The notes beneath the pieces were generated by a model, which did no database searches, was not told the origin of the DNA, and saw only the letters and a program-made list of their open reading frames with translations. From contig NZ_CP102286.1 of NCBI RefSeq assembly GCF_025151215.1, positions 3,224,001-3,288,000 of the forward strand: a stretch of 64,000 nucleotides of DNA. Reading direction: 5' to 3'. Shown piece by piece: positions 7,489-16,954 of this stretch; the stretch's first letter is position 1; every line of letters begins with the position of its first letter. This stretch comes from Parabacteroides merdae ATCC 43184 (GTDB lineage: Bacteria > Bacteroidota > Bacteroidia > Bacteroidales > Tannerellaceae). The translations under genes were made by a program, and so were the position numbers.

Positions 7489-9231
7489 CTATTGCGTAAA
7501 TTTGACATTATTATACTCTTTCCATCCCGTAAGAATCTTATTTTTATAAGATAATGCAGTTTCTGCATCCTTCAGCCAGTCCCATTGTCCTAAAGGATAT
7601 TCTCCTTGCATACCTTTCATTTCATCCGTAACGAGATCTATTCGATTCAAAGCAGACCTAATCTGCTCTTCAAGATTTTCATATCGATAAGATTTCCCTT
7701 TGGCATATATCCTAAATCCGAAATAGGCAGTGGATACAGCTTCGTAAAGCTGCGCAGTCAAAGCCGTTCTTTTAAAAAGCCGATATAAATCATCATAATC
7801 CGAAGGGGTTAAAAGGTCTTTAGCCCGTTCTATATCAGCTAATGCCTCATTAGCCAAACTTACACCATACCGTTTTTCCGTAATAATATAGCTGAGGTAA
7901 AGACTATCCATTAGCTCTACAGGCGTAACCCAATTCTGCTCAATCACATATCTTGCCTCTAATCCCAAGCGAGAATCTTTTGTTTTAAATCGTGCCGGAG
8001 CTATATGATTAATAATGTCTTTCCAATAATGAAATTCCTTATTGATTCCATGCTCCACAAATACAACAGGTGGTTCCAGCCATCGCCCTGAAACATGCCT
8101 ATCATAGCTACTACTATAAGGATCATAATCCATAGATGAATGTTTCGCCGCATTTGTCCCTAAAATATACATGGAAGACAAAACAATATCGTATGCCTTT
8201 TTAAAAGCATTCTTTACCGGTTCCAAAGCCTTTTTCCCATATCGGGTTGAAATATATTCATCATATATCCGATCAGGCAAAATCTCTGGATTCTCAGTTG
8301 AGCGCTTTAAAGCATATAACAATATCTCATTGGCAGAACCAACCAACTTTGTTGTTCCATACCGGTCTGTCCGGGCTACATATCCAATTACATTCGGTCG
8401 CTTAATAAAATCTGTCCAACGTTTTGTCACATATTCAGGCCACGTATTGGCTATAACTCCCTGACCATTATATTCATTTCCCGTATCAAATTCGACGATC
8501 GTTGGTTTATTTATTTTACCAATAAAAGGATCATTCGGATGAGTCAAAAAGAAATCATGAGGAGTTTCTTTCATCATTAAGATTACTTTGTCATTTTTAA
8601 TATGATTGATACAGCCAACAGTATTTGCATACTCTTCTTTCGAATAGGCAAAAGTTCTTATATATAACTTCTTTCCGCGCTCATTAATGACAACATCAGC
8701 AACAGCATCTACTACTGCAGCTAATTTTTCTTCATTTGTTTTTAACAAATTCGAGTATTGCTTTTCTGCATATGCACCTGTTTCAATGAAAGTCAGAACC
8801 AATCCATCTATTTCTGGGATCAAATCAAGCATTCCTCGGTAATCCTGCTTAAACCACTCCCAAAAAGCCGGATTATCCATATTAAGAGTTCCATGAGGAC
8901 CCGTCTTAAATTGCGCTGGATAATAATCCAGCGCATAAAAACTATGATCCCAAACAAGCACCTCTCCAATTCCCTCCTGATGAGCCAATCGGGTGAGGTT
9001 CCTTACCTGATTTCGTACTGATTCATTCTTTACTTCCATCAGATTATGAATAATCTGATGAGAAAGTTGAAGATGGTTAATTTTATAACCTTTCGCCGCT
9101 TTTATTGTCGTAATCGCATTATCCATATTATCGGATAATATGATCCATCCTTTTATCGGCACATCCTCCCCTTTACAGGGGATAGAAATCGCAAAGAAAA
9201 ACACCAATACGAGTCTAATAATATCTTTCAT
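7489..9231 (-). CDS. Exported protein of unassigned family, probable TIM-barrel glycosidase
   Basis: This is a 580-residue protein. The start is set at the ATG at 9231 (MKDIIRLVLVFFFAIS), which gives a clean signal peptide and leaves 8 bp after susD; a longer frame would overlap susD. After the signal it reads VPIKGWIILSDN, then a barrel-like pattern of strands and acidic loop ends: EVLVWDHSFYALDYYPAQF, IDGLVLTFIETGAYAE, KLYIRTFAYS, PTIVEFDTGNEYNGQG. Trp, Asp and Glu residues at strand ends resemble alpha-glucuronidase-like TIM barrels (GH67-like DGxVLTFxET), but I cannot place the family. The last ~250 residues are helical. Its position between susD and a GH105-type gene argues for a role in degrading a uronic-acid-containing glycan. 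Confidence 0.65.
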   Translation of the reverse strand: MKDIIRLVLVFFFAISIPCKGEDVPIKGWIILSDNMDNAITTIKAAKGYKINHLQLSHQIIHNLMEVKNESVRNQVRNLTRLAHQEGIGEVLVWDHSFYALDYYPAQFKTGPHGTLNMDNPAFWEWFKQDYRGMLDLIPEIDGLVLTFIETGAYAEKQYSNLLKTNEEKLAAVVDAVADVVINERGKKLYIRTFAYSKEEYANTVGCINHIKNDKVILMMKETPHDFFLTHPNDPFIGKINKPTIVEFDTGNEYNGQGVIANTWPEYVTKRWTDFIKRPNVIGYVARTDRYGTTKLVGSANEILLYALKRSTENPEILPDRIYDEYISTRYGKKALEPVKNAFKKAYDIVLSSMYILGTNAAKHSSMDYDPYSSSYDRHVSGRWLEPPVVFVEHGINKEFHYWKDIINHIAPARFKTKDSRLGLEARYVIEQNWVTPVELMDSLYLSYIITEKRYGVSLANEALADIERAKDLLTPSDYDDLYRLFKRTALTAQLYEAVSTAYFGFRIYAKGKSYRYENLEEQIRSALNRIDLVTDEMKGMQGEYPLGQWDWLKDAETALSYKNKILTGWKEYNNVKFTQ

Positions 9232-9239
9232 TTTATTTC

Positions 9240-10847
9240 TCACCATTGGGGATTTTGTGGATATACATTCGTACATCTATCAATCTGACTCTGAGGTATA
9301 GGGCGCAATTCATGGAATGATTTCATATTACCATGTGCTTTTTTATTATGCAAATCAGTCCTTTCGATCAGTTTGCCTAATCGTTTCAAATCATACCAGC
9401 GTTTCCCCTCTCCACAAAGCTCACGGGCACGTTCATCCAAAATAAAATCAACTGATAAGTCGGATGCTGAAATTTCCATTTCTTTTTCTTTTCCTTTGAT
9501 TGCACAATTTCTACGCAACATATTGATATATTTCAAAGCATTATCCACATCACCAGCTCTATAATAGGCTTCACCAGCCAAAAGATAAGCTTCGGCAACT
9601 CTAAAACAAACCCAATCCCTAGTGCCTTTTTCTTCATTCATGGTAGCTCGTTTTACATCATCAAATTTCTTTAAATGTAAAAACACACGATTACTTACCG
9701 TACTATAATCATTTCCTAAACTCTCACTAAATTCCGGATTAAAAACTTTATAGTTTTTCGAATCGATTTGAGCTTTGCTCCAAGCATCTTTCGGAAGATA
9801 AAAAGCTGTATCTCCCACAGATAGTTTATCAGTCGCAGTTGTAGCATACCATGTATCACGCCAATAAGCCTGATAGCGGGAATCAATAGAAGAGTCGTAT
9901 AAGTCCGACATGAACTGAGTCGGTTTAAAACGAGCATAAGGACGCCCATATTCCACAGTACGAGTCATTCCCGGAATATTAGCATCATATTTCGGAACAA
10001 AATATAAATGTGTCTGATTTCCATTTTCCCTTAACGATTCATCTTCCGAGAACTGTAAACTCCAGATAATTTCTTTATTCATATCATTATTCTGATTAAA
10101 GACCATATCTCTTGTTTCTTGCAACGTATATTGTGACTCATTAATAACGCTAGACGCTAATCGAGCAGCTTCTTCAAACTCGACTTTGCTGCTCCTTTCA
10201 TCAGATAACAAAACATAAGAGAGAAAAAATTTGGCACCATACACATCAATACGTCCATAATCAGTTTGTTGTGTAGGCAAATTCTCCACCGCATAACGCA
10301 GATCCGGATAAATAGCTTCATCCAATATTTGTGCAACCGCAGTTCGATTAGCTTCCGTCTGTACACCAACCGTCGGTTCAAGAGACAAGTGCACATCTCC
10401 AAACTGCATAATTAAATGATAATACATATAAGCCCTCAAAAAGCGAGCTTCCGCTTCACGTAACTTTTTATCTGAATCAGACATATCTGAGACAGAGTTA
10501 ATAAAATAGGTTACATTATTACATGCATTAATACCTATATAGCATTCTTCCCATATTTTTGTGATTTGGCCAGCCGTAAGAGAGATGTTATAAGTATCAA
10601 AATTCACATCTCCATCCACACCCGCTTCAAAAATATCTGTACCTTGTTCAGTCAGTTGTAACAAATTAGTTGTAGATGCCGAAAACGATCGCAATCTTGC
10701 ATAGCAAGCATTTACAAGCGTCTCAATACCTGTTTTTGTATTATAATATCCATCCGGTGGCAATACTGTCTTCGGCTCTTCTTCCAAAATATCACAACTG
10801 AAGAATAATGACAAAAACATAATCGATGTTAAGAATATCTTTTTCAT
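9240..10847 (-). CDS. SusD-like surface glycan-binding lipoprotein (PUL A)
   Basis: This 535-residue protein has a signal peptide and lipobox ending LFFSC, then the acidic DILEEEPKT segment typical of surface-exposed SusD lipoproteins. Helical TPR-type repeats follow, including AEARFLRAYMYYHLIMQFGDVHL around residue 135. The C-terminal RagB/SusD signature is present: DFILDERARELCGEGKRWYDLKRLGKL and then a proline-rich LRPIPQSQIDRCTN end. SusD proteins sit as lids on SusC and capture oligosaccharides at the cell surface. The gene starts 19 bp after susC ends and is followed closely by the two enzyme genes. Confidence 0.95.
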   Translation of the reverse strand: MKKIFLTSIMFLSLFFSCDILEEEPKTVLPPDGYYNTKTGIETLVNACYARLRSFSASTTNLLQLTEQGTDIFEAGVDGDVNFDTYNISLTAGQITKIWEECYIGINACNNVTYFINSVSDMSDSDKKLREAEARFLRAYMYYHLIMQFGDVHLSLEPTVGVQTEANRTAVAQILDEAIYPDLRYAVENLPTQQTDYGRIDVYGAKFFLSYVLLSDERSSKVEFEEAARLASSVINESQYTLQETRDMVFNQNNDMNKEIIWSLQFSEDESLRENGNQTHLYFVPKYDANIPGMTRTVEYGRPYARFKPTQFMSDLYDSSIDSRYQAYWRDTWYATTATDKLSVGDTAFYLPKDAWSKAQIDSKNYKVFNPEFSESLGNDYSTVSNRVFLHLKKFDDVKRATMNEEKGTRDWVCFRVAEAYLLAGEAYYRAGDVDNALKYINMLRRNCAIKGKEKEMEISASDLSVDFILDERARELCGEGKRWYDLKRLGKLIERTDLHNKKAHGNMKSFHELRPIPQSQIDRCTNVYPQNPQW

Positions 10848-10866
10848 TTCTATTTGTTTTTAGATT

Positions 10867-13800
10867 TTAAAAATTAAGATTAACACCTAATTGATAAGAG
10901 GTAACAGACGGATAAGATTTCTTATCTGTTCCTACCTGCGGATCCTGACCATCAAACGGTGTAAAGACAAAAGGATTATTGATATTGATGTAGACTTTTG
11001 CATTTTCCATTCTAAATTTCTGGATAAAATCTTTAGGCAAGGTATAGCCTAAGGAAATATTTGAGATACGGACAAAAGAAACATCTTTAACAAAATAATC
11101 ACTATTAGAAAAATCCGTATAAGTTCCTTTTATTGCAGGAGCGGGATAATCATTCGACCGGTTCTCCGGTGTCCAATAATTCACACGAAAACCTCTATAT
11201 CTCACAGGATCATCACTACTCTGTTTATGCGCATCCGATAAAGCTCTAACACCTTGGCGAGTATACATACTCATATAAAAGTCAAAACCTTTATAAGAAA
11301 CAGAAGTATTTAAACTTCCAATCCACTTCGGATCACGACTAATGATATATCGATCATCATTCAAATTGATATTTGGAGCATCTCCTTCTTTGTTATAAAT
11401 ATCTTTGTATTTAGGGTATCCTGGTTTAGCTCCATAAGCCGCAGCTTCTTCGGCCTCATCTTCTTGCCAAACACCAATAAAATCCAATAAATAATAAGAA
11501 CGAATAGAATGTCCAATAAAATAATTAGAACCAACATCATCCTTTTTATCTCCATAGAGGTCCAAAATTTCATTCTTGTTTTTCGCAAATGTGATTCCAA
11601 CATTCCATCTCCATTCAGTATTCCTGATAATATCACCATTTAAAGTCAGTTCGACACCTCTATTCCGTGTACTACCTATATTCTGATAAATCTCTGAGAA
11701 ACCGGATGTGACAGGCAGTTGTCTTTTTAGTATCAAATCTTTCGTCGTTCTTTGATACCAATCAATCGTTCCGTTTAAACGAGAATTAAACAAGCTAAAA
11801 TCTAAACCGACATTATACTCTTCTGTCTTCTCCCATTTCAAATCCGGATTCGGAATACCGGTGGGTATTGTTCCAATAGCTGCAGTTTCGTTCCAGGAAT
11901 AGTAAGTCTTAGACAGTTTTCCTAAGGTCTCATAAGGATCTACATTCGTATTACCGGTATTACCCCATGAAAAACGAAGTTTCAAATTATCCAAAAATCT
12001 AGATCTTGCTCCCTGTAAAAAAGCTTCTTCCGAAAGTCTCCAAGCAACAGACATAGAAGGGAATCCAGCCCATTTATTTTTATCGGAAAGTCTTGAAGAG
12101 CCATCATAGCGATAAGTAAGAGTCAACAGGTAACGATCTAACAATGTATAATTGAAACGCCCCATCAAAGACATAATCCCCCATTCCGACAAAGTCGTTT
12201 TCTTATCCAAAATCGTAGAGGCAGCTTCCAAATTATAATACAACCCATCATAATACATATCCGTTCCTTTCAGATAAACAGACTTTTCTTGGAACTGTTC
12301 CACATTAAATGCAGCCATTGCTCCTATTTTATGTATAGTATTGATCTCTTTATTATAAGACAAAATATTATCTATGATCGAAGACAAACGAGTACGACTA
12401 TCGAAACTGGCAGCATGTGCTCCGCCGCTTCTATCACGAGTGTCGCTTCCCTGATAAACTCCATTATTAGTATTACTATAATCCAGCCCGACTGAGAACT
12501 TATAAGACAATCCATCCCAAATATTCCAATCTAAAGCAGCTGAACCTATCACACCATATTCATCCGTTGAATTTTGATTGTTCTGAATTTCGCATAATGG
12601 ATTAGTAACCAATGATTCATTCGGAGTTGGATATAACTTTAACTTCCCGTTTTCATCTCTAACAGGAGCTAATGGAGATAACTGATAAATATGATAAATA
12701 CGATCCGGAAGAGCATCATTTTTAGAATAAGACCCTAAAACCGCTGTCGTAAATTTTAAACGATCCGAGAACTTAAATGTATTATTAAAATTCACATTAA
12801 ACCGTTTATATCCGGCATTATCAACTAATGAACCTTGATCCAAATAACCTAATGAAAGCATAGTCGCTGTCTTCTTGCTTGATGCACTGATCGTCACATT
12901 ATGATTTGTAGAGAAAGCCGTACCGCCCCATACCTCATCGAACCAATCCGTAAAAGTTCTATTTCTCCATGAGTTCAATTCAATATCATCGAACATTGCC
13001 TCATCGGAATTATCCTGACCGGCATTTGCTAATGCTATACGCTTAAAATCCACAAACTCATCAGCAGACATCAGATTCGGTTTTCCTGCAGCTTTGTCAA
13101 ATCCAACCCAACCATTATAACTTGCCTTTATTGAACTTTCTCCAGCTTCTGCCCGTTTGGTTGTTACAATGATTACACCATTGGATCCTCTTGCTCCATA
13201 AATAGCCGAAGCTGAAGCATCCTTCAAAACATCAATAGATTGAACATCATTGGGGTTCAGATTCACACTCGAACTTTGCATTGGGATTCCATCCACCACC
13301 CATAAAGGGTCATTCGAACCTGTTATAGAACTAATCCCACGGATTTCAATGGTTGGATTGTTCCCAGGTTTCCACACGCCACCAATATCAACTGGGATTT
13401 TTCCTTGCAGGGCTGTACCAATATTAGGGCTATTTGCCTGTGTTATTTCTTCAGCGCGTATTTGTGTAATTGCACCTGTCAAATCTTTTTTCTTTGCTGT
13501 TCCATAGCCAATTACAACAACCTCATCCAACGCTTCCATATCTTCTTTTAATTGGATTTCTATGTTACTTTGGTTACCAATAATCAGTTCACGCGAAGTA
13601 AATCCAATATAGCTAACCAAAAGTGTTCCTTTAGAATATACTTCTAAAGAAAACCTACCATCAACATCAGTAATTGTCCCGTTTGTCGTTCCCTTTTCTA
13701 CAACATTTGCTCCGATAATCGGTTCGCCATTTTGATCTCTAACGACGCCAGTAACTTTTTTCCTAGTTTGGGATTTATTTTGACCAGCAAATTTCAATTG

Positions 13801-14169
13801 TTCTGGCGAAGGGTTTATCAGAATAAGGTTATTTTCTGTAATTTCATAATCGACTCCTTCATTATTAAATAGTTGTCTTAACACAAACTCCACAGACTGT
13901 TCTCTCACTTGAACAGAAACCTTCTTATCTAAATTAATCTTTCCACTTTCATAAATAAATCGAAAATCAGTCTGATTTTCGATCAAATAAAGGATGTCCT
14001 TTATTGACTGATTCTGTACATTCAATGATAACTTTGTGGTCTGTGAATATACAGATGCAGAAATCTGCAAAGAAAATGCAATCAAAAAAACGACTGTCAA
14101 TTTCATAATAGATAATATCTTTTTAAGAGTCGAAGACTGGTCCAACTCTAACATATTAAAAAAATTCAT
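10867..14169 (-). CDS. SusC-like TonB-dependent transporter with STN domain (PUL A)
   Basis: This 1100-residue outer-membrane protein has a ~20-residue extension before a signal peptide beginning MKLTVVFLIAFSL. Domains in order are STN (about 45-115, KLSLNVQNQSIKDILYLI), carboxypeptidase-regulatory-like beta domain (about 138-215), the SusC TonB region DEVVVIGYGTAKKKDLTG, plug with VVDGIPMQ and IYGARGSNGVIIVTTK, and a beta-barrel ending in Phe (GVNLNF). The STN domain indicates a transducer that signals to the upstream FecR. The start at 14169 is the first ATG; an internal Met at residue 22 would also give a signal peptide. A predicted antisense RNA begins just upstream of the start codon. 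Confidence 0.95.
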   Translation of the reverse strand: MNFFNMLELDQSSTLKKILSIMKLTVVFLIAFSLQISASVYSQTTKLSLNVQNQSIKDILYLIENQTDFRFIYESGKINLDKKVSVQVREQSVEFVLRQLFNNEGVDYEITENNLILINPSPEQLKFAGQNKSQTRKKVTGVVRDQNGEPIIGANVVEKGTTNGTITDVDGRFSLEVYSKGTLLVSYIGFTSRELIIGNQSNIEIQLKEDMEALDEVVVIGYGTAKKKDLTGAITQIRAEEITQANSPNIGTALQGKIPVDIGGVWKPGNNPTIEIRGISSITGSNDPLWVVDGIPMQSSSVNLNPNDVQSIDVLKDASASAIYGARGSNGVIIVTTKRAEAGESSIKASYNGWVGFDKAAGKPNLMSADEFVDFKRIALANAGQDNSDEAMFDDIELNSWRNRTFTDWFDEVWGGTAFSTNHNVTISASSKKTATMLSLGYLDQGSLVDNAGYKRFNVNFNNTFKFSDRLKFTTAVLGSYSKNDALPDRIYHIYQLSPLAPVRDENGKLKLYPTPNESLVTNPLCEIQNNQNSTDEYGVIGSAALDWNIWDGLSYKFSVGLDYSNTNNGVYQGSDTRDRSGGAHAASFDSRTRLSSIIDNILSYNKEINTIHKIGAMAAFNVEQFQEKSVYLKGTDMYYDGLYYNLEAASTILDKKTTLSEWGIMSLMGRFNYTLLDRYLLTLTYRYDGSSRLSDKNKWAGFPSMSVAWRLSEEAFLQGARSRFLDNLKLRFSWGNTGNTNVDPYETLGKLSKTYYSWNETAAIGTIPTGIPNPDLKWEKTEEYNVGLDFSLFNSRLNGTIDWYQRTTKDLILKRQLPVTSGFSEIYQNIGSTRNRGVELTLNGDIIRNTEWRWNVGITFAKNKNEILDLYGDKKDDVGSNYFIGHSIRSYYLLDFIGVWQEDEAEEAAAYGAKPGYPKYKDIYNKEGDAPNINLNDDRYIISRDPKWIGSLNTSVSYKGFDFYMSMYTRQGVRALSDAHKQSSDDPVRYRGFRVNYWTPENRSNDYPAPAIKGTYTDFSNSDYFVKDVSFVRISNISLGYTLPKDFIQKFRMENAKVYININNPFVFTPFDGQDPQVGTDKKSYPSVTSYQLGVNLNF

Positions 14170-14182
14170 ATATTTGTATATT

Positions 14183-14266
14183 GATTGTTAGTTAATTATT
14201 AGTGCTTCCAACACTAATTTTATTATCAAACTCATAACGGGAGATGTGGCAGCATTTCCCGTTTTT
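14183..14266 (+). ncRNA. Predicted antisense small RNA opposite the susC leader (PUL A)
   Basis: On the plus strand TATATTTG at 14169-14176 matches the TAnnTTTG minus-7 box and shares its first T with the susC start codon. A transcript from about 14183 would contain a 7-bp stem-loop (ATTAGTG 14198-14204, CACTAAT 14212-14218). It would then contain a second hairpin (AACGGGA 14236-14242, TCCCGTT 14257-14263) running into a T-run to 14266, a plausible intrinsic terminator for plus-strand transcription. On the minus strand no T-run follows, so this is not a terminator for fecR. The size and place fit the DonS-type cis-antisense RNAs reported for Bacteroides PULs. No minus-33 box is evident. Confidence 0.45.
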
Positions 14267-14300
14267 GTGTATCCATGGCATTCTATTTCATAGGCAATTC

Positions 14301-15284
14301 TTATTTAGAGGTTATACTTATATGTTTTCCTTTTACATGATAACTTATATTACTTAGACGCGACAATGCATCCATAACGTCTGTTACAGTCTCTTCCTGT
14401 ATTACTCCGTTATAACGGATCTTTTCTCCCAATCCCGGTTGAAGCGTAATTTCCACATCATACCATCTTTCCAGATATTTACAAACAACCGACAGAGACA
14501 TATCTTCCATATATAACTTATTGTCCAACCATCCATAAGAATGGGACAAAACACCTTCTACCTGCTTAATCTTATCCGTCTTCTTATCGAAAACAGCTAT
14601 CTCTCCCGGCTTCATCCTCAACTTCTCGTTTCCTTTCTCCAGTTCGATACATCCCCCAACCAAAGAAGCCTGGATAACCGGATCATCAGCATACGCCTGC
14701 AAATTGAAAGAAGTCCCCCAAACTCTCACGTTTAAACCCCCGGCCACTTTAATGACGAAAGGATCTTTACTCTTGGACACATCAAAAAATCCTTCCCCCT
14801 GAAAATCAACTTCCCGCGTTTTTTTCTTCGGATCATAAGAATAAACGACTTCAGAACCGGCATTCAACTTGACCAAAGATCCATCCGGCAACATGATCTC
14901 CGAACGATTCCCATAATCGGCACTCATACTGACCAGAACCTCCGATCCTTTCTGAAAAGTTCCCATAAAAGACAAAGCTAACACTATCAACAAAGATGCG
15001 GCAACCCCGGAAGCCGTATATAACATGTTTTTCCAATATTTCCGAAGATATACTTTCTGTCGGTTTATCTTGTCAACCTTTTCCCAAGCAAGATCAGGAT
15101 CGAAAGCCTCAACTTCTGTATAACGATGAGATTCTTCCCAAATCTTTTTATACAAATTAAATTCTTTTCTATGGGACTCATCTTCGGCCAACCACTCAAC
15201 TAATACCGGATCAAGACGTTTTTCATCTTCACCGTCCAGTAAATAGTCCACGATATAGTCTTTTATAGTTTTTTGTTCTTCCAT
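14301..15284 (-). CDS. FecR-family anti-sigma factor (PUL A)
   Basis: This 327-residue inner-membrane regulator has an N-terminal cytoplasmic sigma-binding region (to about residue 85). A single membrane helix follows near residues 87-107 (NMLYTASGVAASLLIVLALSF). The periplasmic FecR domain includes ADYGNRSEIMLPDGSLVKLNAGSEV and the strand GEGFFDVSKSKDPFVIK. A C-terminal STN-like domain ends in ISYHVKGKHISITSK. By family knowledge it holds its ECF sigma factor inactive until the STN domain of the cognate SusC contacts it. It lies between sigma and susC, but a terminator-like hairpin separates it from the sigma gene. Confidence 0.93.
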   Translation of the reverse strand: MEEQKTIKDYIVDYLLDGEDEKRLDPVLVEWLAEDESHRKEFNLYKKIWEESHRYTEVEAFDPDLAWEKVDKINRQKVYLRKYWKNMLYTASGVAASLLIVLALSFMGTFQKGSEVLVSMSADYGNRSEIMLPDGSLVKLNAGSEVVYSYDPKKKTREVDFQGEGFFDVSKSKDPFVIKVAGGLNVRVWGTSFNLQAYADDPVIQASLVGGCIELEKGNEKLRMKPGEIAVFDKKTDKIKQVEGVLSHSYGWLDNKLYMEDMSLSVVCKYLERWYDVEITLQPGLGEKIRYNGVIQEETVTDVMDALSRLSNISYHVKGKHISITSK

Positions 15285-15316
15285 GAATCTTGCTTTTATT
15301 ATATGACACTATAAAT

Positions 15317-15339
15317 AAAAAAAGGTCCTATTCCGGACC
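15317..15339 (-). terminator. Intrinsic terminator between sigma and fecR (PUL A)
   Basis: In the minus-strand RNA, a 5-bp stem GGTCC/GGACC with a 6-nt loop (15324-15339) is followed at once by seven U (15317-15323). It lies in the 63-bp gap after the sigma gene and before fecR. It could stop or attenuate read-through, so that sigma and anti-sigma are not made in equal amounts. Confidence 0.6.
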
Positions 15340-15347
15340 CGAAAAAA

Positions 15348-15881
15348 TTATATTCCTTTTAATTCCAAACATCGCCTCAGCTTCTGAAGCGAGATCCAGA
15401 TCTGATTTTTAATCGTTTTTATCGAGACATCGAGTTTTTCCGAGATTTCTTTTTGTTTCAATCCTTTTATCCGGTGCAGCAATAACACTTCTTTACAACG
15501 ACCGGGAAGATGATCGATACAGCTATAAAGAGCGATCCGAAATTCTTCAGACTCGACCCGGTCGTCTTCATATGATAACTGATCCTGAGTTTCCGACAGA
15601 TTATTAAAATAGACTTTTGAACGAAGATGATTCAATGCCAAATGTTTAGCCATCTTATAAAGATATCCGCCAACATTTTCTTTGATTTCAATCCTTTCCC
15701 GATTCTTCCATATATTCAGAAAAAGCTCTTGCACAATATCCTCCGTATCACTTTTATCCATGAGCAGGCTATATACATATTGACAAAGGCGACCATAATA
15801 ACGCTCAAACAGTTTATTATAACTGACGTAATCATTTCTCCTGATCGCCTCTATCAATCTTTCATCTGTGGTATTAGACAT
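15348..15881 (-). CDS. ECF-type RNA polymerase sigma factor (PUL A)
   Basis: This 177-residue protein has region 2 around residues 25-95 (YYGRLCQYVYSLL, SDTEDIVQELFLNIWKNRE, GYLYKMAKHLALNHLR). It has region 4 around residues 120-170 with the helix-turn-helix RIKGLKQKEISEKLDVSIKTIKNQI. It is of the Bacteroidetes PUL class of ECF sigma factors, released by FecR to turn on the adjacent susCD operon. It is the first gene of PUL A and has a TAnnTTTG box upstream, so its own basal expression may be by the housekeeping sigma factor. Confidence 0.93.
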   Translation of the reverse strand: MSNTTDERLIEAIRRNDYVSYNKLFERYYGRLCQYVYSLLMDKSDTEDIVQELFLNIWKNRERIEIKENVGGYLYKMAKHLALNHLRSKVYFNNLSETQDQLSYEDDRVESEEFRIALYSCIDHLPGRCKEVLLLHRIKGLKQKEISEKLDVSIKTIKNQIWISLQKLRRCLELKGI

Positions 15882-15910
15882 ACTCTTATCCGGTTTATCT
15901 CCTTAGTGCC

Positions 15911-15918
15911 CAAATATA
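15911..15918 (-). promoter_or_regulatory. Predicted minus-7 promoter box for the PUL A sigma gene
   Basis: On the minus strand the octamer is TATATTTG, an exact TAnnTTTG match, 30 bp upstream of the sigma start codon. A start near 15904 would leave a leader of about 23 nt. Confidence 0.45.
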
Positions 15919-16015
15919 CAACAAATTTTGGATTGAAACCGGAAACCTGAACTTTTTCCAAGGCAACCATACCAAAGAAAAAACAGGAGCTTATCATATA
16001 AGTTCTTCCTATTTC

Positions 16016-16681
16016 CTCTGTCACTGTATCACTGATTCCTTTTTACCAATTGATATTCAACCTGTTTTATTTGTGATATATGTCCGTTTTCTCTATCACT
16101 ACTCTATCACTACCCTATCACTGGCAATTTGATAGGAAAACAGGCATCGCGTTTATATACAACTGTATATAAGTGCATTACAAATAGCACAAACGATACC
16201 CCCCTATTCCCATCCCTGTAAATCACTCGATTATTTTATGTAAAAACGGCTATAAAATAGGTGAAACCGGGTGGTTTTCATTGCTCGGCAAGGCACTTTA
16301 GTTGCCGGACACCCCCATGTTACCCCCTTTTACACCCGGATGTACCGGCTCCCTACACCCGGATGTAAAGGATGGCAACATGGGGGTGTTTACGGAATTA
16401 TCTGCCTGTTTCTGCTAAAAAAAGAGAAGGCTTTTGTGGAATGAAGAACCGTATTTTGCCAATTTAACACCTATTATATTCGTTTTTACATTTGTTTATT
16501 CGATTATTTTATATGCTTTTTCAAAAGTAACAGAAGACAATATGTTGGTTTCCAATCATATGATAAAAACGTCCTGTTTCAGGAGTGATAGAGGCAGTGA
16601 TAGAGGAAAACCTCCTGTATCACTGTCTCTAACGATTGAATATCAATAGCTACAACCTTCATGGTGATAGAGTGATAGAGG
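16016..16681. repeat. Gene-free segment bounded by diverged inverted copies of a ~110-130-bp element
   Basis: The 15882-16954 gap has no gene I can support. Its left part (16016-16144) and right part (16573-16681, inverted) share the same blocks in the same order: doubled CTCTATCACT-type repeats, ATTGATATTCAA, GTGATA, then more TATCACT repeats and a final AAACAGG. Between them lies a strong hairpin: ACACCCCCATGTT at 16309-16321 against AACATGGGGGTGT at 16378-16390. Its loop holds two identical copies of TACACCCGGATGTA (16331-16344 and 16354-16367). A short open frame at 16434-16649 has no coding features. The structure suggests a degenerate IR-bounded mobile or regulatory unit. Confidence 0.65.
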
Positions 16682-16886
16682 ATTTGCAGGAAACTTCGTA
16701 TGTAATGCTTTGAAAATTCAAAGGATGTAACTAATAGACAGTTAGAGTCCATTTGTATCCTTATTCAAAATAATATTGACATAGATATTTTATATTCATC
16801 TCAATGTAAACATCAAATTTATATGCAGTTACATCCATATATCAAGATTAAATGAAAGAGCCGTGGATGAATACCAACCATAATTT

Positions 16887-16935
16887 AAAACAAATGCCAT
16901 ATCAAGACTAAAAATTTACCTTGATACAGCATTTG
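16887..16935 (-). terminator. Intrinsic terminator of PUL B
   Basis: A long stem with a 2-bp internal mismatch is formed by 16920-16935 and 16891-16906 (CAAATGC and TATCAAG segments on both arms). It is followed on the minus-strand RNA by UUUUAAAUU. It lies 20 bp downstream of the oxidoreductase stop codon, so it closes the PUL B operon. Confidence 0.7.
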
Positions 16936-16954
16936 CTTTAAACTAATAAGAAAT

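Noticed and set aside
16434..16649. Possible 71-residue gene in the gap between PULs A and B
   Set aside because: Its end (SDRGSDRG) comes from the repeat units, there is no homology I recognise and no promoter box; the repeats explain the sequence better.
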